Source: Aeromicrobium erythreum
GTDB lineage: Bacteria > Actinomycetota > Actinomycetes > Propionibacteriales > Nocardioidaceae
Reading direction: 5' to 3'
Length of the DNA: 64,000 nt
Assembly (NCBI RefSeq): GCF_001509405.1
Contig: NZ_CP011502.1
Coordinates: 3,410,001-3,474,000 of the forward strand
Under the pieces are notes generated by a model that worked only from the letters and a program-made list of their open reading frames with translations, was not told the origin of the DNA and did no database searches. Below, piece after piece: positions 38,734 through 47,822 of this stretch. Within the stretch, counting starts at the first letter, position 1; each line of letters opens with the position of its first letter. A program made the position numbers and the translations under genes.

Positions 38734-40314
38734 ATGAGCACGAACATCGAGGTTCCCCGTTCCTCCGGCACCCCCGTCGACGTCGTCGTGGTGGGAGGAG
38801 GCGCCGCCGGGCTGAGCACCGCGCTGGTGCTCGCCCGCTCCCGCCGATCCGTCGTGGTGGTCGACGCCGGCGAGCAGCGCAACGCCCCCGCGGACCACAT
38901 GCACAACTACCTCGGGCGCGAGGGCACGCCGCCGCTCGAGCTCGCGCGGCTCGGTCGCGAGGAGGTCGAGTCGTACGGCGCGACGGTCGTCGCCGGTCGG
39001 GTCGTCGACGCGGAGGCGCTGCCCGGCGACGTGCCGAGCTTCGGCCTGACGCTCGACGACGGCACCCGCTTCCTCGCGCGTCGTGTCGTGCTCGCGACCG
39101 GTGTGGTCGACGAGCTGCCCGACGTGCCCGGCCTCGCCGACCGCTGGGGACGCGACGTGCTGCACTGCCCCTACTGCCACGGGTGGGAGGTGCGCGACCA
39201 GCGCGTCGGCGTGCTGCTCGGCAGTCCGATGGGCCTGCACCAGGCCGGTCTGTTCGGGCAGCTCACCGACCGGCTCATGGTGCTCGCGCACGACGTCGCG
39301 CTGGGGCACGGCGAGCGCGAGCCGCTGCGCGCACGCGGCCAGGTGGTCGTGGAGGGGCGCGTCGAGGAGGTGCTGGTCGACGACGACCGGCTCGTCGGCG
39401 TGCGCCTGGCCGACGGCACCACCGTCGAGCTCGACGCGCTGGCCGTGCAGTCGTTCCCCCGCGCCCGGACCGAGGTCGCCGACCTGCTCGGCGTGCCGAC
39501 CCGGCCGATGGAGATGCACGGCACCACCCTCGCCGTCGGGCTCGTGGCCGACGCGAACGGCGTGACGCCGGTGCCCGGCGTGCTGGCGGTCGGCAACGCG
39601 TCGGCGCCCATGGCCACGGTGGCGGCGGCGGCCGCCTCGGGGGTGCAGGCCGGGGCGCTCCTCAACGCGGGCCTGGTGGAGGAGGACACCCAGGCCGCGG
39701 TCGAGCGAGCCCGCGAGGCGATGCGCGAGCCCGAGGCGTGGGAGGAGCGCTACGGCTCCCCGTCGGCCGTCTGGAGCGGCCGGGTCAACCCGCAGGTGCC
39801 GGCGAAGGCGGAGGCGCTGGAGCCGGGTCGCGCGATCGACGTCGGCTGCGGCGAGGGCGGCGACGTCATCTGGCTCGCGCAGCACGGCTGGGAGGTCACC
39901 GGCATGGACTTCTCGCCCACCGGGCTCGACCGCGCACGACAGCACGCGCACGACGCCGGGGTGGGCGAGCGGACGTCGTTCCGCGTCGGCGACGTCCGCA
40001 CGTGGGAGCCGGGCGACGAGCGGTGGGACCTCGTCACGGCGCACTACCTCCACCTGCCTCCGGAGCCGATGCTCGACGTCGTGCGCCGGCTCGCGTCGGC
40101 CGTGGCACCCGGCGGCACGCTGCTCGTCGTCGGGCACCACCCGGGCGACGTGCCGGCGGGCGTCAGGGCACGCGACGACCTCTTCGAGCCCGAGGCTCTG
40201 CTGCCCGCGCTCGACGAGACGTGGGACGCGCGCGCCGAGGTCGTCGAGCGCACCCACACCGGCATGGGCGCCCACGTCGTGCGCGACAGCATCCTCGTCG
40301 CCACCCGCCGCTGA
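38734..40314 (+). CDS. Thioredoxin-reductase-like FAD oxidoreductase fused to SAM methyltransferase
   Basis: Fusion protein of 526 residues. Residues 1-310 form a two-dinucleotide-domain flavoprotein, with FAD motif VVVGGGAAGLSTALVLA (17-33), redox pair CPYC followed by HGWEVRD near 147-157, and the C-terminal FAD motif GVLAVGNASAPMATVAAAA near 288. Residues 340-526 are a class I methyltransferase, with motif I AIDVGCGEGGDVIWLA near 367 and WDLVTAHYLHLP near 431. Such fusions are annotated in other actinobacteria, but the substrate is unknown. The NADPH-binding GxGxxA is replaced by GVLLGSPMGLHQAG, so the reductant is uncertain. A large inverted repeat follows the gene. Confidence 0.87.
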   Translation: MSTNIEVPRSSGTPVDVVVVGGGAAGLSTALVLARSRRSVVVVDAGEQRNAPADHMHNYLGREGTPPLELARLGREEVESYGATVVAGRVVDAEALPGDVPSFGLTLDDGTRFLARRVVLATGVVDELPDVPGLADRWGRDVLHCPYCHGWEVRDQRVGVLLGSPMGLHQAGLFGQLTDRLMVLAHDVALGHGEREPLRARGQVVVEGRVEEVLVDDDRLVGVRLADGTTVELDALAVQSFPRARTEVADLLGVPTRPMEMHGTTLAVGLVADANGVTPVPGVLAVGNASAPMATVAAAAASGVQAGALLNAGLVEEDTQAAVERAREAMREPEAWEERYGSPSAVWSGRVNPQVPAKAEALEPGRAIDVGCGEGGDVIWLAQHGWEVTGMDFSPTGLDRARQHAHDAGVGERTSFRVGDVRTWEPGDERWDLVTAHYLHLPPEPMLDVVRRLASAVAPGGTLLVVGHHPGDVPAGVRARDDLFEPEALLPALDETWDARAEVVERTHTGMGAHVVRDSILVATRR

Positions 40315-40329
40315 CCCCTTCCCCCTCCC

Positions 40330-40392
40330 CGCTGGGTGTGACGTTTGCGGGCGGAAAGCGTGGTTCTCGGCCCGCAAACGTCACACTCAGCG
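40330..40392. terminator. Large inverted repeat between convergent genes
   Basis: GTGTGACGTTTGCGGGC (40336-40352) pairs perfectly with GCCCGCAAACGTCACAC (40370-40386), and CGCTG with CAGCG extends the stem across one mismatch. The 17-base loop and place between two convergent stops suggest a bidirectional terminator. The length of the stem is unusual for that role. Confidence 0.65.
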
Positions 40393-40425
40393 GGGGTGGG
40401 TTCAGCGGGGGAGGGGAGAGGAGGG

Positions 40426-41850
40426 TCAGAGGCGGCGCAGGGCCGTCTCGGCGGCGTTGAAGCCACCCATGCCGTGCACGCCGCCGCCGGGCGGGGTGGC
40501 GGCGGAGCAGAGGTAGACGCCCTCGACCCCGAGGGAGTACGGGTCGAGCGTCGGCCGCGGGCGCAGCGGGATCTGGCGCCACGTGTTCGCGCCGGTGCCG
40601 ATGTCGCCGCCGACGTAGTTCGGGTTGTACGCCTCGAGCTGTGCCGTGCTCTTCGAGACCACCTGCACGATCCGGTCCTGGAAGCCGGGCGCGAAGCGCT
40701 CGACCTGGCCGATGATCTGCTCGGTCGCGTCGCCGGGCCACGCGTGCGGCACGTGCGCGTAGGCCCAGATCGGGTGCACGTCGCCCTGCGAGCGGCTGGG
40801 GTCGGCCACGTACTGCTGGCCCAGCAGCACGAACGGACGCTCGGGCATCGTGCCGCGAGCCGTGCGACCCTCCGCCTCGACCAGCTCCGCCGCGTCACCC
40901 GCGACGTGCACGGTGCCGGCGCGGCGCACGTCGTCGTTGGTCCAGGGGATGCCGCCCTCCACCGCGAGGTCGATCTTGAACGCCGCCGGACCGTACCGGT
41001 ACGCGCGGAGCGCCCGCGCGACGATCGACGGCATCGCGTCGCCCACGATGCCGAGGGCGCCACGCGGCGAGGTGTCGAGCATGACGACGTCCGGACGTGC
41101 GCCGCTGGCGTCGGTCAGCTGGTCGAGGCTCGTCACCTGCACCCCGGTGCGCACGGTGCCGCCGAGCTCCTCCAGCAGCGACACGAGGGCGTCCGCGATG
41201 GCCTGCGACCCGCCCTCGGCGACCGGCCAGCCGTAGCGGTGGCCCGCGGCGGTCAGCATGAGACCGACGGACGCGCTCAGCGGGGTGTCGAGGCGGCCGA
41301 ACACGTGCGCGGCGACTCCCATGAACAGTGCCCGCGCCGGCTCGTCGTCGAAGCGTCGGGCGAGGAGCGTGGCGGGGAGGGCGGCGTTGAGCCCGAACCG
41401 ACCGAGCGCCCACGGGTGCGACGGCACGTGGACGACAGGGCGCAGGACGTCGGCGAGCAGGTCGTCGAACCCGTCGCTGAGCGGCTCGAACAGCCGACGC
41501 CAGGTGCGCGCGTCGACGCCGAGCGACGCCGCCGTGCGCTCCATGTCGCGGCTGACCACCCCGGCACGCCCGTCGTCGAGCGGGTGGGCGAGGTCGATCT
41601 CGGGCCAGAGCCAGCGCAGTCCGTGCCGCTCGAGGTCGAGCGAGCCGAGGAACGGCGAGGCGACGCCCATCGGGTGGAAGGCTGAGCACTCGTCGTGCAG
41701 GAGGCCGGGCACCGTCAGCTCCGACGTGCGCGTGCCGCCTCCGACCCGGTCCGACCGCTCCAGCACGGTGACGTCGAGGCCCTCGTGCGCGAGCCGTACC
41801 GCCGCCGCCAGACCGTTCGGACCACTGCCCACCACCACTGCCGACGTCAT
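40426..41850 (-). CDS. Phytoene-desaturase-like FAD/NAD(P)-dependent oxidoreductase
   Basis: Flavoprotein of 474 residues of the phytoene dehydrogenase/amine oxidase group. The N-terminal dinucleotide-binding motif is AVVVGSGPNGLAAAVRLAHE (4-23), with an ERSDRVGGGTRTSEL stretch after it. The C-terminal FAD-contacting GVYLCSAATPPGGGVHGMGG lies near 445. This is the form seen in stand-alone actinobacterial oxidases with unknown substrate, not in carotenoid clusters. It lies 40 bases after the HMG-CoA lyase gene on the same strand and may belong to the leucine-catabolic transcript. No other carotenoid gene is nearby. Confidence 0.85.
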   Translation of the reverse strand: MTSAVVVGSGPNGLAAAVRLAHEGLDVTVLERSDRVGGGTRTSELTVPGLLHDECSAFHPMGVASPFLGSLDLERHGLRWLWPEIDLAHPLDDGRAGVVSRDMERTAASLGVDARTWRRLFEPLSDGFDDLLADVLRPVVHVPSHPWALGRFGLNAALPATLLARRFDDEPARALFMGVAAHVFGRLDTPLSASVGLMLTAAGHRYGWPVAEGGSQAIADALVSLLEELGGTVRTGVQVTSLDQLTDASGARPDVVMLDTSPRGALGIVGDAMPSIVARALRAYRYGPAAFKIDLAVEGGIPWTNDDVRRAGTVHVAGDAAELVEAEGRTARGTMPERPFVLLGQQYVADPSRSQGDVHPIWAYAHVPHAWPGDATEQIIGQVERFAPGFQDRIVQVVSKSTAQLEAYNPNYVGGDIGTGANTWRQIPLRPRPTLDPYSLGVEGVYLCSAATPPGGGVHGMGGFNAAETALRRL

Positions 41851-41890
41851 GTCCTCATCCTCGCACCGGCCGGACGATGCAGCGCGTCGC

Positions 41891-42820
41891 TCAGGCGCCG
41901 CCGAGCGCGCGCACCACGGCGCTGGCGGGCGTCTTGCCGAGCCGCTCGGCCATCCAGGTGCTGGTGGCGACGAGCGCGTCGAGGTCGACCCCGTGCCCGA
42001 TCCCGAGCCCGGTGAGGAACCACACGAGGTCCTCCGTGGCCAGGTTGCCGGTCGCGCTCCTCGCGTAGGGGCAGCCGCCGAGCCCGCCCGCCGAGGCGTC
42101 GAACGTCGTGACCCCCGCCTGCAGCGCCGCGTGGACGTTGGTGAGGGCCTGCCCATAGGTGTCGTGGAAGTGCAGCGCGAGCCGGTCGGCCCCGACCCCG
42201 GCCGCACCGAAGCGGCGCACGAGGTCGCCGACCTGGCCGGCGGTCCCGACGCCGATCGTGTCGCCGAGCGACAGCTGGGTCGCGCCGAGCTCGAGCAGCT
42301 CGCACCCGACCCGCACCACCGCGTCGGGGTCGACGGGACCCTCCCACGGGTCGCCGAAGCACATCGACACGTAGGCGCGCACGTCGGCGCCGGCGTCGAG
42401 CGCACGTCGCACGACGGGCGCGAACATCGTCATCTGGTCGGCGACCGTGCTGTTGAGGTTCCTTGCGGCGAAGGTCTCGGTGGCGCTGGCGAACACGGCC
42501 ACGTGGGCGCAGCCGGCCTCGAGCGCACGGTGGAGGCCGCGCTCGTTGGGCACGAGGACGGGGTGCGGGAAGGTGGGGCCCTCGGCGAGCTCCTCGACGA
42601 GCTCGGCGGCGTCGGCCAGCTGCGGCACCCACCGCGGGTGCACGAAGCTCGTCGCCTCGACGACGGGCAGCCCCGCGGCGACCAGCCGGCGCACGAACGC
42701 GGCCTTCACGTCGAGCGGGACGACCGTCTTCTCGTTCTGCAGGCCGTCGCGCGGCCCGACCTCGTAGATCGTCACCCGGTCGGGAAGGCCCGGTTCGGGC
42801 ACGACCATGGGGAGTCTCAC
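41891..42820 (-). CDS. mvaB: Hydroxymethylglutaryl-CoA lyase
   Basis: HMG-CoA lyase of 309 residues, the last step of leucine degradation, splitting HMG-CoA into acetyl-CoA and acetoacetate. It has EVGPRDGLQNEK near 20-31 (catalytic Arg-Asp), HFHDTYGQALTN near 215 (metal-binding His pair), and the active-site Cys in the GGLGGCPYARSATGNLATEDLV region near 247. The GTG start overlaps the stop of the carboxylase alpha gene (GTGA); an ATG four codons later is the alternative. Confidence 0.93.
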   Translation of the reverse strand: MRLPMVVPEPGLPDRVTIYEVGPRDGLQNEKTVVPLDVKAAFVRRLVAAGLPVVEATSFVHPRWVPQLADAAELVEELAEGPTFPHPVLVPNERGLHRALEAGCAHVAVFASATETFAARNLNSTVADQMTMFAPVVRRALDAGADVRAYVSMCFGDPWEGPVDPDAVVRVGCELLELGATQLSLGDTIGVGTAGQVGDLVRRFGAAGVGADRLALHFHDTYGQALTNVHAALQAGVTTFDASAGGLGGCPYARSATGNLATEDLVWFLTGLGIGHGVDLDALVATSTWMAERLGKTPASAVVRALGGA

Positions 42821-44667
42821 GCGGACTCCTCGACGTGCACGACCACGTGGCCCATGGCGACCTGGTCGCCGACCGTGGCGCCGACGTGGGTGACCGTGCC
42901 GGCGTGGGGGGCCACGAGCGCGAGCTCCATCTTCATCGCCTCGACGGCACCGAGCCGCTGGCCCTCGACCACGACGTCGCCGACCTCGACGTCGAGCGCG
43001 ACGACCGACCCGGGCATGGGCGCGACGACGTCGGCGTCGCCGGCCGCGGCCGACAAGGTGCGTCGCATGGCGTCGGCCTGCTCGAGGACCCAGGTCTGGC
43101 CCTGCCAGGTGGCCCAGACGCGACGTCCGCGCGCGGTGGCGTCGGCGTGCTCGTGCCCGCGGTCCACGGTGACGGCGTGGGTCGTGCCGTCGGGCTCGGC
43201 GACGTGCACGACGAGGGGGTTCGGAGGTCCGGCCGAGCGCCAGCCGTCGCCCCGGCCGAACGGTGAGGTGTCCTCGGGCTCGCCGAGCAGCAGCGCGGCC
43301 GCACGCAGCGCCTCGGGTGCGACGTCAGGTCGCGCGAGGAGCGGACCCTCGTAGGCGTCGAGCCAGCCCGTGTGCACCTCCCCGGAGCGGAACGGCGCGG
43401 AGTCGACGAGCCGACGCACCCACCCGAGGTTGGTGGCGATGCCCTCGACGGCGGACCCGTCGACGACGTCCAGGAGCGTGTCGATCGCCGCGTCGCGGTC
43501 GGGGCCGTGGGCCACGAGCTTGGCGAGCATCGGGTCGTACGCCGACGACACGTGCGCCTCCCCCTCGATCGCCGCGTGGACCTCGTGCCCCTGCTGCCCG
43601 CCCCACCGCGCGTCGAGCACGTGGCCAGCCTGCGGCAGGAACCCCGTGTAGGGGTCCTCGGCGTACACGCGCACCTCGACGGCGTGGCCGGTGCAGGTGA
43701 TCTCGTCCTGAGTGAGCGGGAGCGGCCGGCCCGCGGCGACGTCGAGCTGCCACTGCACGAGGTCGAGGCCCGTCACCTGCTCGGTGACCGGGTGCTCCAC
43801 CTGCAGGCGGGTGTTCATCTCCAGGAAGTACGCCGTCTGGTCGCCCGGGGCACCAGCTACGAGGAACTCGACCGTCCCGGCACCGACGTACCCGACCTCC
43901 TCGCAGAGCGCCACCGACGAGCGGTGCAGCAGGTCGCGGAGCGCGGGGTCGAGGTCGGGCGCGGGTGCCTCCTCGACGACCTTCTGGTGGCGGCGCTGGG
44001 CGGAGCAGTCGCGCTCGAAGAGGTGCACGACCGTGCCGTGGGTGTCGCCGAAGACCTGCACCTCCACGTGCCGGCCGCCCTCGACGTACGCCTCGACCAG
44101 GAGGGTGTCGTCGCCGAACGACGACGCCGCCTCGCGTCGGGCGGTGGCGACCGCGCCGGCGAGGTCCTCGGGGCGACGCACCACGTGCATGCCCTTGCCG
44201 CCGCCACCGGCGGCCGCCTTCACGAGCACGGGGTACGCGTCGGGCGGCACGTCGTCGACGTCGTGCCGCGGGGTCACCGGCACGCCGGCACGCTCGGCCA
44301 CGTCGCGGGCACGGTCCTTGCGGCCCATCAGCTCGATCACCTCGGGCGACGGTCCGACGAACACGAGGCCGGCCTCCTGCACGGCCCGCGCGAAGCCGGC
44401 GTTCTCCGACAGGAAGCCGTAGCCGGGATGCACGGCGTCGGCACCCGACGCGACGGCCGCGGCCACGACCTCCGCGACGTCGAGGTAGGAGCCGACGCGC
44501 ACGGCGTCGTCGGCCTCGGCCACGTGCAAGGAGGCGACGTCGAGGTCGGTGTGGACGGCGACGCTCCGCAGTCCCGCGGCCCGGCAGGCACTCACGACGC
44601 GGCGCGCGATCTCGCCGCGGTTGGCGACCAGGACGGTCTCGATCGGGCGTGCGGTGGTCTCGGTCAT
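42817..44667 (-). CDS. Acyl-CoA carboxylase biotin-carrying alpha subunit (methylcrotonyl-CoA type)
   Basis: Alpha subunit of 616 residues with biotin carboxylase and biotin carrier domains. The start is VLVANRGEIARRVVSACRAAG (12-32). The ATP-grasp loop is KAAAGGGGKGMH near 150, and HLFERDCSAQRRHQKVVEEAP lies near 217. The MNTRLQVEHPVTE block is near 284, and the biotin attachment site EAMKMEL near 577. With the beta subunit and HMG-CoA lyase adjacent, 3-methylcrotonyl-CoA is the likely substrate. Acetyl/propionyl-CoA activity cannot be excluded from sequence alone. Confidence 0.92.
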   Translation of the reverse strand: MTETTARPIETVLVANRGEIARRVVSACRAAGLRSVAVHTDLDVASLHVAEADDAVRVGSYLDVAEVVAAAVASGADAVHPGYGFLSENAGFARAVQEAGLVFVGPSPEVIELMGRKDRARDVAERAGVPVTPRHDVDDVPPDAYPVLVKAAAGGGGKGMHVVRRPEDLAGAVATARREAASSFGDDTLLVEAYVEGGRHVEVQVFGDTHGTVVHLFERDCSAQRRHQKVVEEAPAPDLDPALRDLLHRSSVALCEEVGYVGAGTVEFLVAGAPGDQTAYFLEMNTRLQVEHPVTEQVTGLDLVQWQLDVAAGRPLPLTQDEITCTGHAVEVRVYAEDPYTGFLPQAGHVLDARWGGQQGHEVHAAIEGEAHVSSAYDPMLAKLVAHGPDRDAAIDTLLDVVDGSAVEGIATNLGWVRRLVDSAPFRSGEVHTGWLDAYEGPLLARPDVAPEALRAAALLLGEPEDTSPFGRGDGWRSAGPPNPLVVHVAEPDGTTHAVTVDRGHEHADATARGRRVWATWQGQTWVLEQADAMRRTLSAAAGDADVVAPMPGSVVALDVEVGDVVVEGQRLGAVEAMKMELALVAPHAGTVTHVGATVGDQVAMGHVVVHVEESA

Positions 44668-44674
44668 GGTCGGC

Positions 44675-46267
44675 TCACATCCGGAAGACGCCGAAGCCGG
44701 GCGCGCCAGCGTCGGTCTCGGGTCGGTCGGCGAAGGACGGGACGGGCGCGTTCGCGCAGGCCTGCAGGGCGAGGCCGAGCACGCGCCGGGTCTCCCGCGG
44801 GTCGATGATGCCGTCGTCCCACAGGCGTGCGGTGGCGTAATAGGGGTTGCCCTGCTCCTCGTACTGGGCGCGGATGGGTTTCTTGAACGTCTCCTCCTCC
44901 TCGGCCGACCACGCCTCGCCGCGCCCCTCGATGCCGTCCCGGCGGACGGTGGCGAGCACGGAGGCGGCCTGCTCGCCGCCCATCACGGAGATGCGCGCGT
45001 TCGGCCACGTCCAGAGGAACCGCGGGTCGAAGGCGCGGCCGCACATGCCGTAGTTGCCGGCGCCGAACGAGCCGCCGATCACCACGGTCAGCTTCGGCAC
45101 GACGCTCGACGCGACGGCCGTGACCAGCTTGGCGCCGTCCTTCGCGATGCCGCCGTTCTCGAACGAACGCCCGACCATGAATCCGGTGATGTTCTGCAGG
45201 AAGAGCAGCGGGATGCCCCGCTGGTTGGCCAGCTCGACGAAGTGCGCTCCCTTGAGCGCCGACTCGCTGAACAGGATGCCGTTGTTGGCGACGATCGCGA
45301 CGGGGTAGCCCTCGACGTGCGCGAACCCGCAGACGAGGGTGTCGCCGTAGAGCGGCTTGAACTCGTGCAGCCGGGAGTCGTCGACGACCCGCCGGATCAC
45401 CTCGCGCACGTCGTAGGGGGTGCGGCCGTCGACGGGCACGACGTCGAGCAACGTCTCGGGGTCCTCGCGCGGCGGCAGGGCGGGCTGCGGCTCAAGGTGG
45501 GTGCGCGCCGGGCCCAGCGTGCCGACGATCGAGCGGACGATGTCGAGCGCGTGCGCGTCGTCGTCGGCGAGGTGGTCGACGACGCCGGAGTTGCGGGCGT
45601 GCACGTCGCCACCGCCGAGGTCCTCGGCCGTGACGACCTCGCCGGTGGCGGCCTTCACGAGCGGCGGCCCGCCGAGGAAGATCGTGCCCTGCTCCTTCAC
45701 GATGACGGTCTCGTCGCTCATCGCCGGCACGTACGCACCGCCGGCCGTGCACGAGCCCATCACCGCCGCGACCTGCGCGATGCCACGCGCCGACAGCTGC
45801 GCCTGGTGGAAGAAGATGCGGCCGAAGTGCTCGCGGTCGGGGAACACCTCGTCCTGCATCGGCAGGAACGCACCGCCGGAGTCGACGAGGTACACGCAGG
45901 GCAGGCGGTTCTGCAGCGCCACCGTCTGCGCGCGCAGGTGCTTCTTGACCGTGAGCGGGTAGTAGGTGCCGCCCTTCACGGTCGCGTCGTTCGCCACGAC
46001 CATCACCTCGCGGCCCGCCACCCGGCCGATGCCGGTGACGATCGACGCGGAGGGGACCTCGCCCCCGTACATGTCGTACGCGGCGAGCGGCGCGATCTCC
46101 AGGAACGGCGAGCCGGGGTCGAGCAGGCGGTCCACGCGGTCACGGGGAAGCAGCTTCCCGCGCGAGACGTGCCGCTCGCGCGACGCCTCGCTGCCGCCGC
46201 GACGCACCACGGCGAGCCGCTCGTGCAGCTGGTCGACCAGGTCGCGCATCGTCGGGGAGGACGTCAT
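44675..46267 (-). CDS. Acyl-CoA carboxylase beta (carboxyltransferase) subunit, methylcrotonyl-CoA type
   Basis: Carboxyltransferase subunit of 530 residues. The N-terminal crotonase-like half starts [29 protein letters not shown], and [13 protein letters not shown] lies near 200. The C-terminal half contains [25 protein letters not shown] near 352-376 and [21 protein letters not shown] near 395. These last blocks match methylcrotonyl/geranyl-CoA carboxylase beta chains better than propionyl-CoA chains. It is the first gene of the operon, seven bases ahead of the alpha subunit, and divergent from a TetR gene. No isovaleryl-CoA dehydrogenase lies in the visible operon. Confidence 0.92.
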   Translation of the reverse strand: MTSSPTMRDLVDQLHERLAVVRRGGSEASRERHVSRGKLLPRDRVDRLLDPGSPFLEIAPLAAYDMYGGEVPSASIVTGIGRVAGREVMVVANDATVKGGTYYPLTVKKHLRAQTVALQNRLPCVYLVDSGGAFLPMQDEVFPDREHFGRIFFHQAQLSARGIAQVAAVMGSCTAGGAYVPAMSDETVIVKEQGTIFLGGPPLVKAATGEVVTAEDLGGGDVHARNSGVVDHLADDDAHALDIVRSIVGTLGPARTHLEPQPALPPREDPETLLDVVPVDGRTPYDVREVIRRVVDDSRLHEFKPLYGDTLVCGFAHVEGYPVAIVANNGILFSESALKGAHFVELANQRGIPLLFLQNITGFMVGRSFENGGIAKDGAKLVTAVASSVVPKLTVVIGGSFGAGNYGMCGRAFDPRFLWTWPNARISVMGGEQAASVLATVRRDGIEGRGEAWSAEEEETFKKPIRAQYEEQGNPYYATARLWDDGIIDPRETRRVLGLALQACANAPVPSFADRPETDAGAPGFGVFRM

Positions 46268-46272
46268 GCGGC

Positions 46273-46294
46273 GAGGTTAACACCCATTAACCTC
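46273..46294. promoter_or_regulatory. Palindromic operator in the leucine-catabolic/TetR intergenic region
   Basis: GAGGTTAA, six bases, TTAACCTC: a perfect inverted repeat in the 45-base gap between the divergent carboxylase beta and TetR starts. TATCGT at 46301-46306, six bases before the TetR ATG, is a probable -10 element. The operator placement lets the TetR protein block both promoters. Confidence 0.75.
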
Positions 46295-46312
46295 GTGCGG
46301 TATCGTGCCGCC

Positions 46313-46861
46313 ATGAGCACCCGACGGCGCGAGATCGCCCGCAGCGCCGTGGAGCTCTTCGCCGACCGGGGCTTCCACGGCGTGAGCGTGGGCGACGTCG
46401 GCGCCGCGTCGGGCATCTCCGGCCCCGCGATCTACAAGCACTTCCGCGGCAAGGAGGAGGTGCTGGCGCAGGCGCTGGTCGACATCAGCACCGAGCTGCT
46501 CGACACCGGGCGCGCCAGGGTCGCGGCGCACGACGACGCGTCGGACCGGCTGGACGCGCTGGTGGACTGGCACATCGACTTCGCCGTCAGCCACCCCGCC
46601 TACATCGTCGTGCAGGAGCGGGAGTGGTCGCGGCTCGACGCCGACGCGCGCGCGGAGGTCCGCACCCTGCAGCTGGCGTACGTCGACCTCTGGGTCGACG
46701 TCGTCCGCTCGTTGCGCGACGACCTGCAGCGCGCCGAGGCCCGCGCCGTCGTCCAGGCGGTCTTCGGGCTGCTGAACTCCACCCCGCACAGCGCGCGCAT
46801 CGGCGAGGACGCCCTGCGCACCCTGCTCGCGCGCATGGCCCGCGCCGCCCTCCTCGCCTGA
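46313..46861 (+). CDS. TetR-family regulator, likely of leucine catabolism
   Basis: TetR-type repressor of 182 residues with the N-terminal helix-turn-helix at about 8-53 (AVELFADRGFHGVSVGDVGA, then SGISGPAIYKHFRGKEEVLA). The C-terminal ligand domain is of the FadR/LiuR-like kind. It is divergent from the methylcrotonyl-CoA carboxylase operon with a perfect palindrome between them. It probably represses that operon until an acyl-CoA ligand binds, a role known for TetR proteins next to branched-chain degradation genes. Direct evidence for the ligand is absent. Confidence 0.88.
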   Translation: MSTRRREIARSAVELFADRGFHGVSVGDVGAASGISGPAIYKHFRGKEEVLAQALVDISTELLDTGRARVAAHDDASDRLDALVDWHIDFAVSHPAYIVVQEREWSRLDADARAEVRTLQLAYVDLWVDVVRSLRDDLQRAEARAVVQAVFGLLNSTPHSARIGEDALRTLLARMARAALLA

Positions 46862-46862
46862 G

Positions 46863-47750
46863 TCAGCCGGTCACCGCCGGCGCCACCACCGCGGGACGTC
46901 GCGCCGATGTCACCGCCACGGCGACCCCCACGAGCATGACCAGCCCCCCGACGGCCTCGACGAGGCTCGGCACCTCGTCGAGCGCGAGCCACGCCGTGAG
47001 CATGCCGACGGGCGGCACGAGCAGGATGTACGGCACCACCGACGACGCCGGGTGACGCGCCATGAGCCCGTTGAAGATGGTGTAGCCCACGAGCGACGCC
47101 CCGACGACCGTGTAGAGCGTGCTGAGTAGCGCGGTCCAGCCGAACCCGGCAAGGGCGGCCCCGATCGCGGCAGGTCCGTCGACGACGAGCGAGACGGCCA
47201 GGCAGGGCAGGGGCACGACCAGCGCCGACCAGACGACGAGCGAGAGCCCCGACTCGACCTTCGCCGCACGGGCCACGACGTTGCCGACCGCCCACGAGAG
47301 CGCTGCGCCGACGGTGACGAGCAGCGGCACGATCGACGCGCCGGCACCGAAGCCGACGGCCACGGTCACGAGACCGGCCGTGCCGACGAGCGCCCCGCCG
47401 ACCTGGCGACGCGTGGCCCGCTCGCCCAGCGCGAGCGACGCGATGACCATCGTCAGCACGACCTGCGCCTGGAGCACGAGCGACGCCAACCCGGCGGGCA
47501 TGCCGATCGCGAGCGCCAGGTAGAGCAGCCCGAACTGGCCCAGGCTCATGAAGACGCCGACCGCGACCACCGCCTGCCACGACGCCTTCGGTCGCGGCAC
47601 CAGCAGGACGAGCGGGAACGCGACGAGCACGAACCGGATCGCGAGGAACAGGAACGGCGGCACGTCGCGCAGACCCAGGTGGATGGCGACGAAGTTGCAC
47701 CCCCACAGCACGGCCACGAGCACGGCGAGGAGGCTGTCACGACGGGTCAC
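46863..47750 (-). CDS. EamA-family transporter
   Basis: DMT-superfamily permease of 295 residues with ten hydrophobic segments in two repeats. It starts SLLAVLVAVLWGCNFVAIHLG (5-25), and the second repeat begins near 148 with TVGAALSWAVGNVVARAA. The pattern recalls amino-acid exporters of the YdeD/EamA type. The start is GTG 47750; the longer frame upstream runs through the divergent LysR gene and is not real. The divergent LysR gene is its probable regulator. It ends one base from the TetR stop. Confidence 0.87.
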   Translation of the reverse strand: MTRRDSLLAVLVAVLWGCNFVAIHLGLRDVPPFLFLAIRFVLVAFPLVLLVPRPKASWQAVVAVGVFMSLGQFGLLYLALAIGMPAGLASLVLQAQVVLTMVIASLALGERATRRQVGGALVGTAGLVTVAVGFGAGASIVPLLVTVGAALSWAVGNVVARAAKVESGLSLVVWSALVVPLPCLAVSLVVDGPAAIGAALAGFGWTALLSTLYTVVGASLVGYTIFNGLMARHPASSVVPYILLVPPVGMLTAWLALDEVPSLVEAVGGLVMLVGVAVAVTSARRPAVVAPAVTG

Positions 47751-47798
47751 CGGCTCAGTCTCGTCGGACCGACGATGTAGGTCCAGCGATGCTTTCTT

Positions 47799-47821
47799 CA
47801 CGATTCGATGTACGTTTCGTG
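47799..47821. promoter_or_regulatory. Inverted repeat in the LysR/EamA intergenic region
   Basis: CACGA and TCGTG flank 13 bases with partial dyad symmetry, in the 72-base gap between the divergent transporter and LysR genes and just before the LysR start. This is where a LysR-type protein would bind to autoregulate and to activate the transporter. The symmetry is short, so this is a moderate call. Confidence 0.45.
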
Positions 47822-47822
47822 C

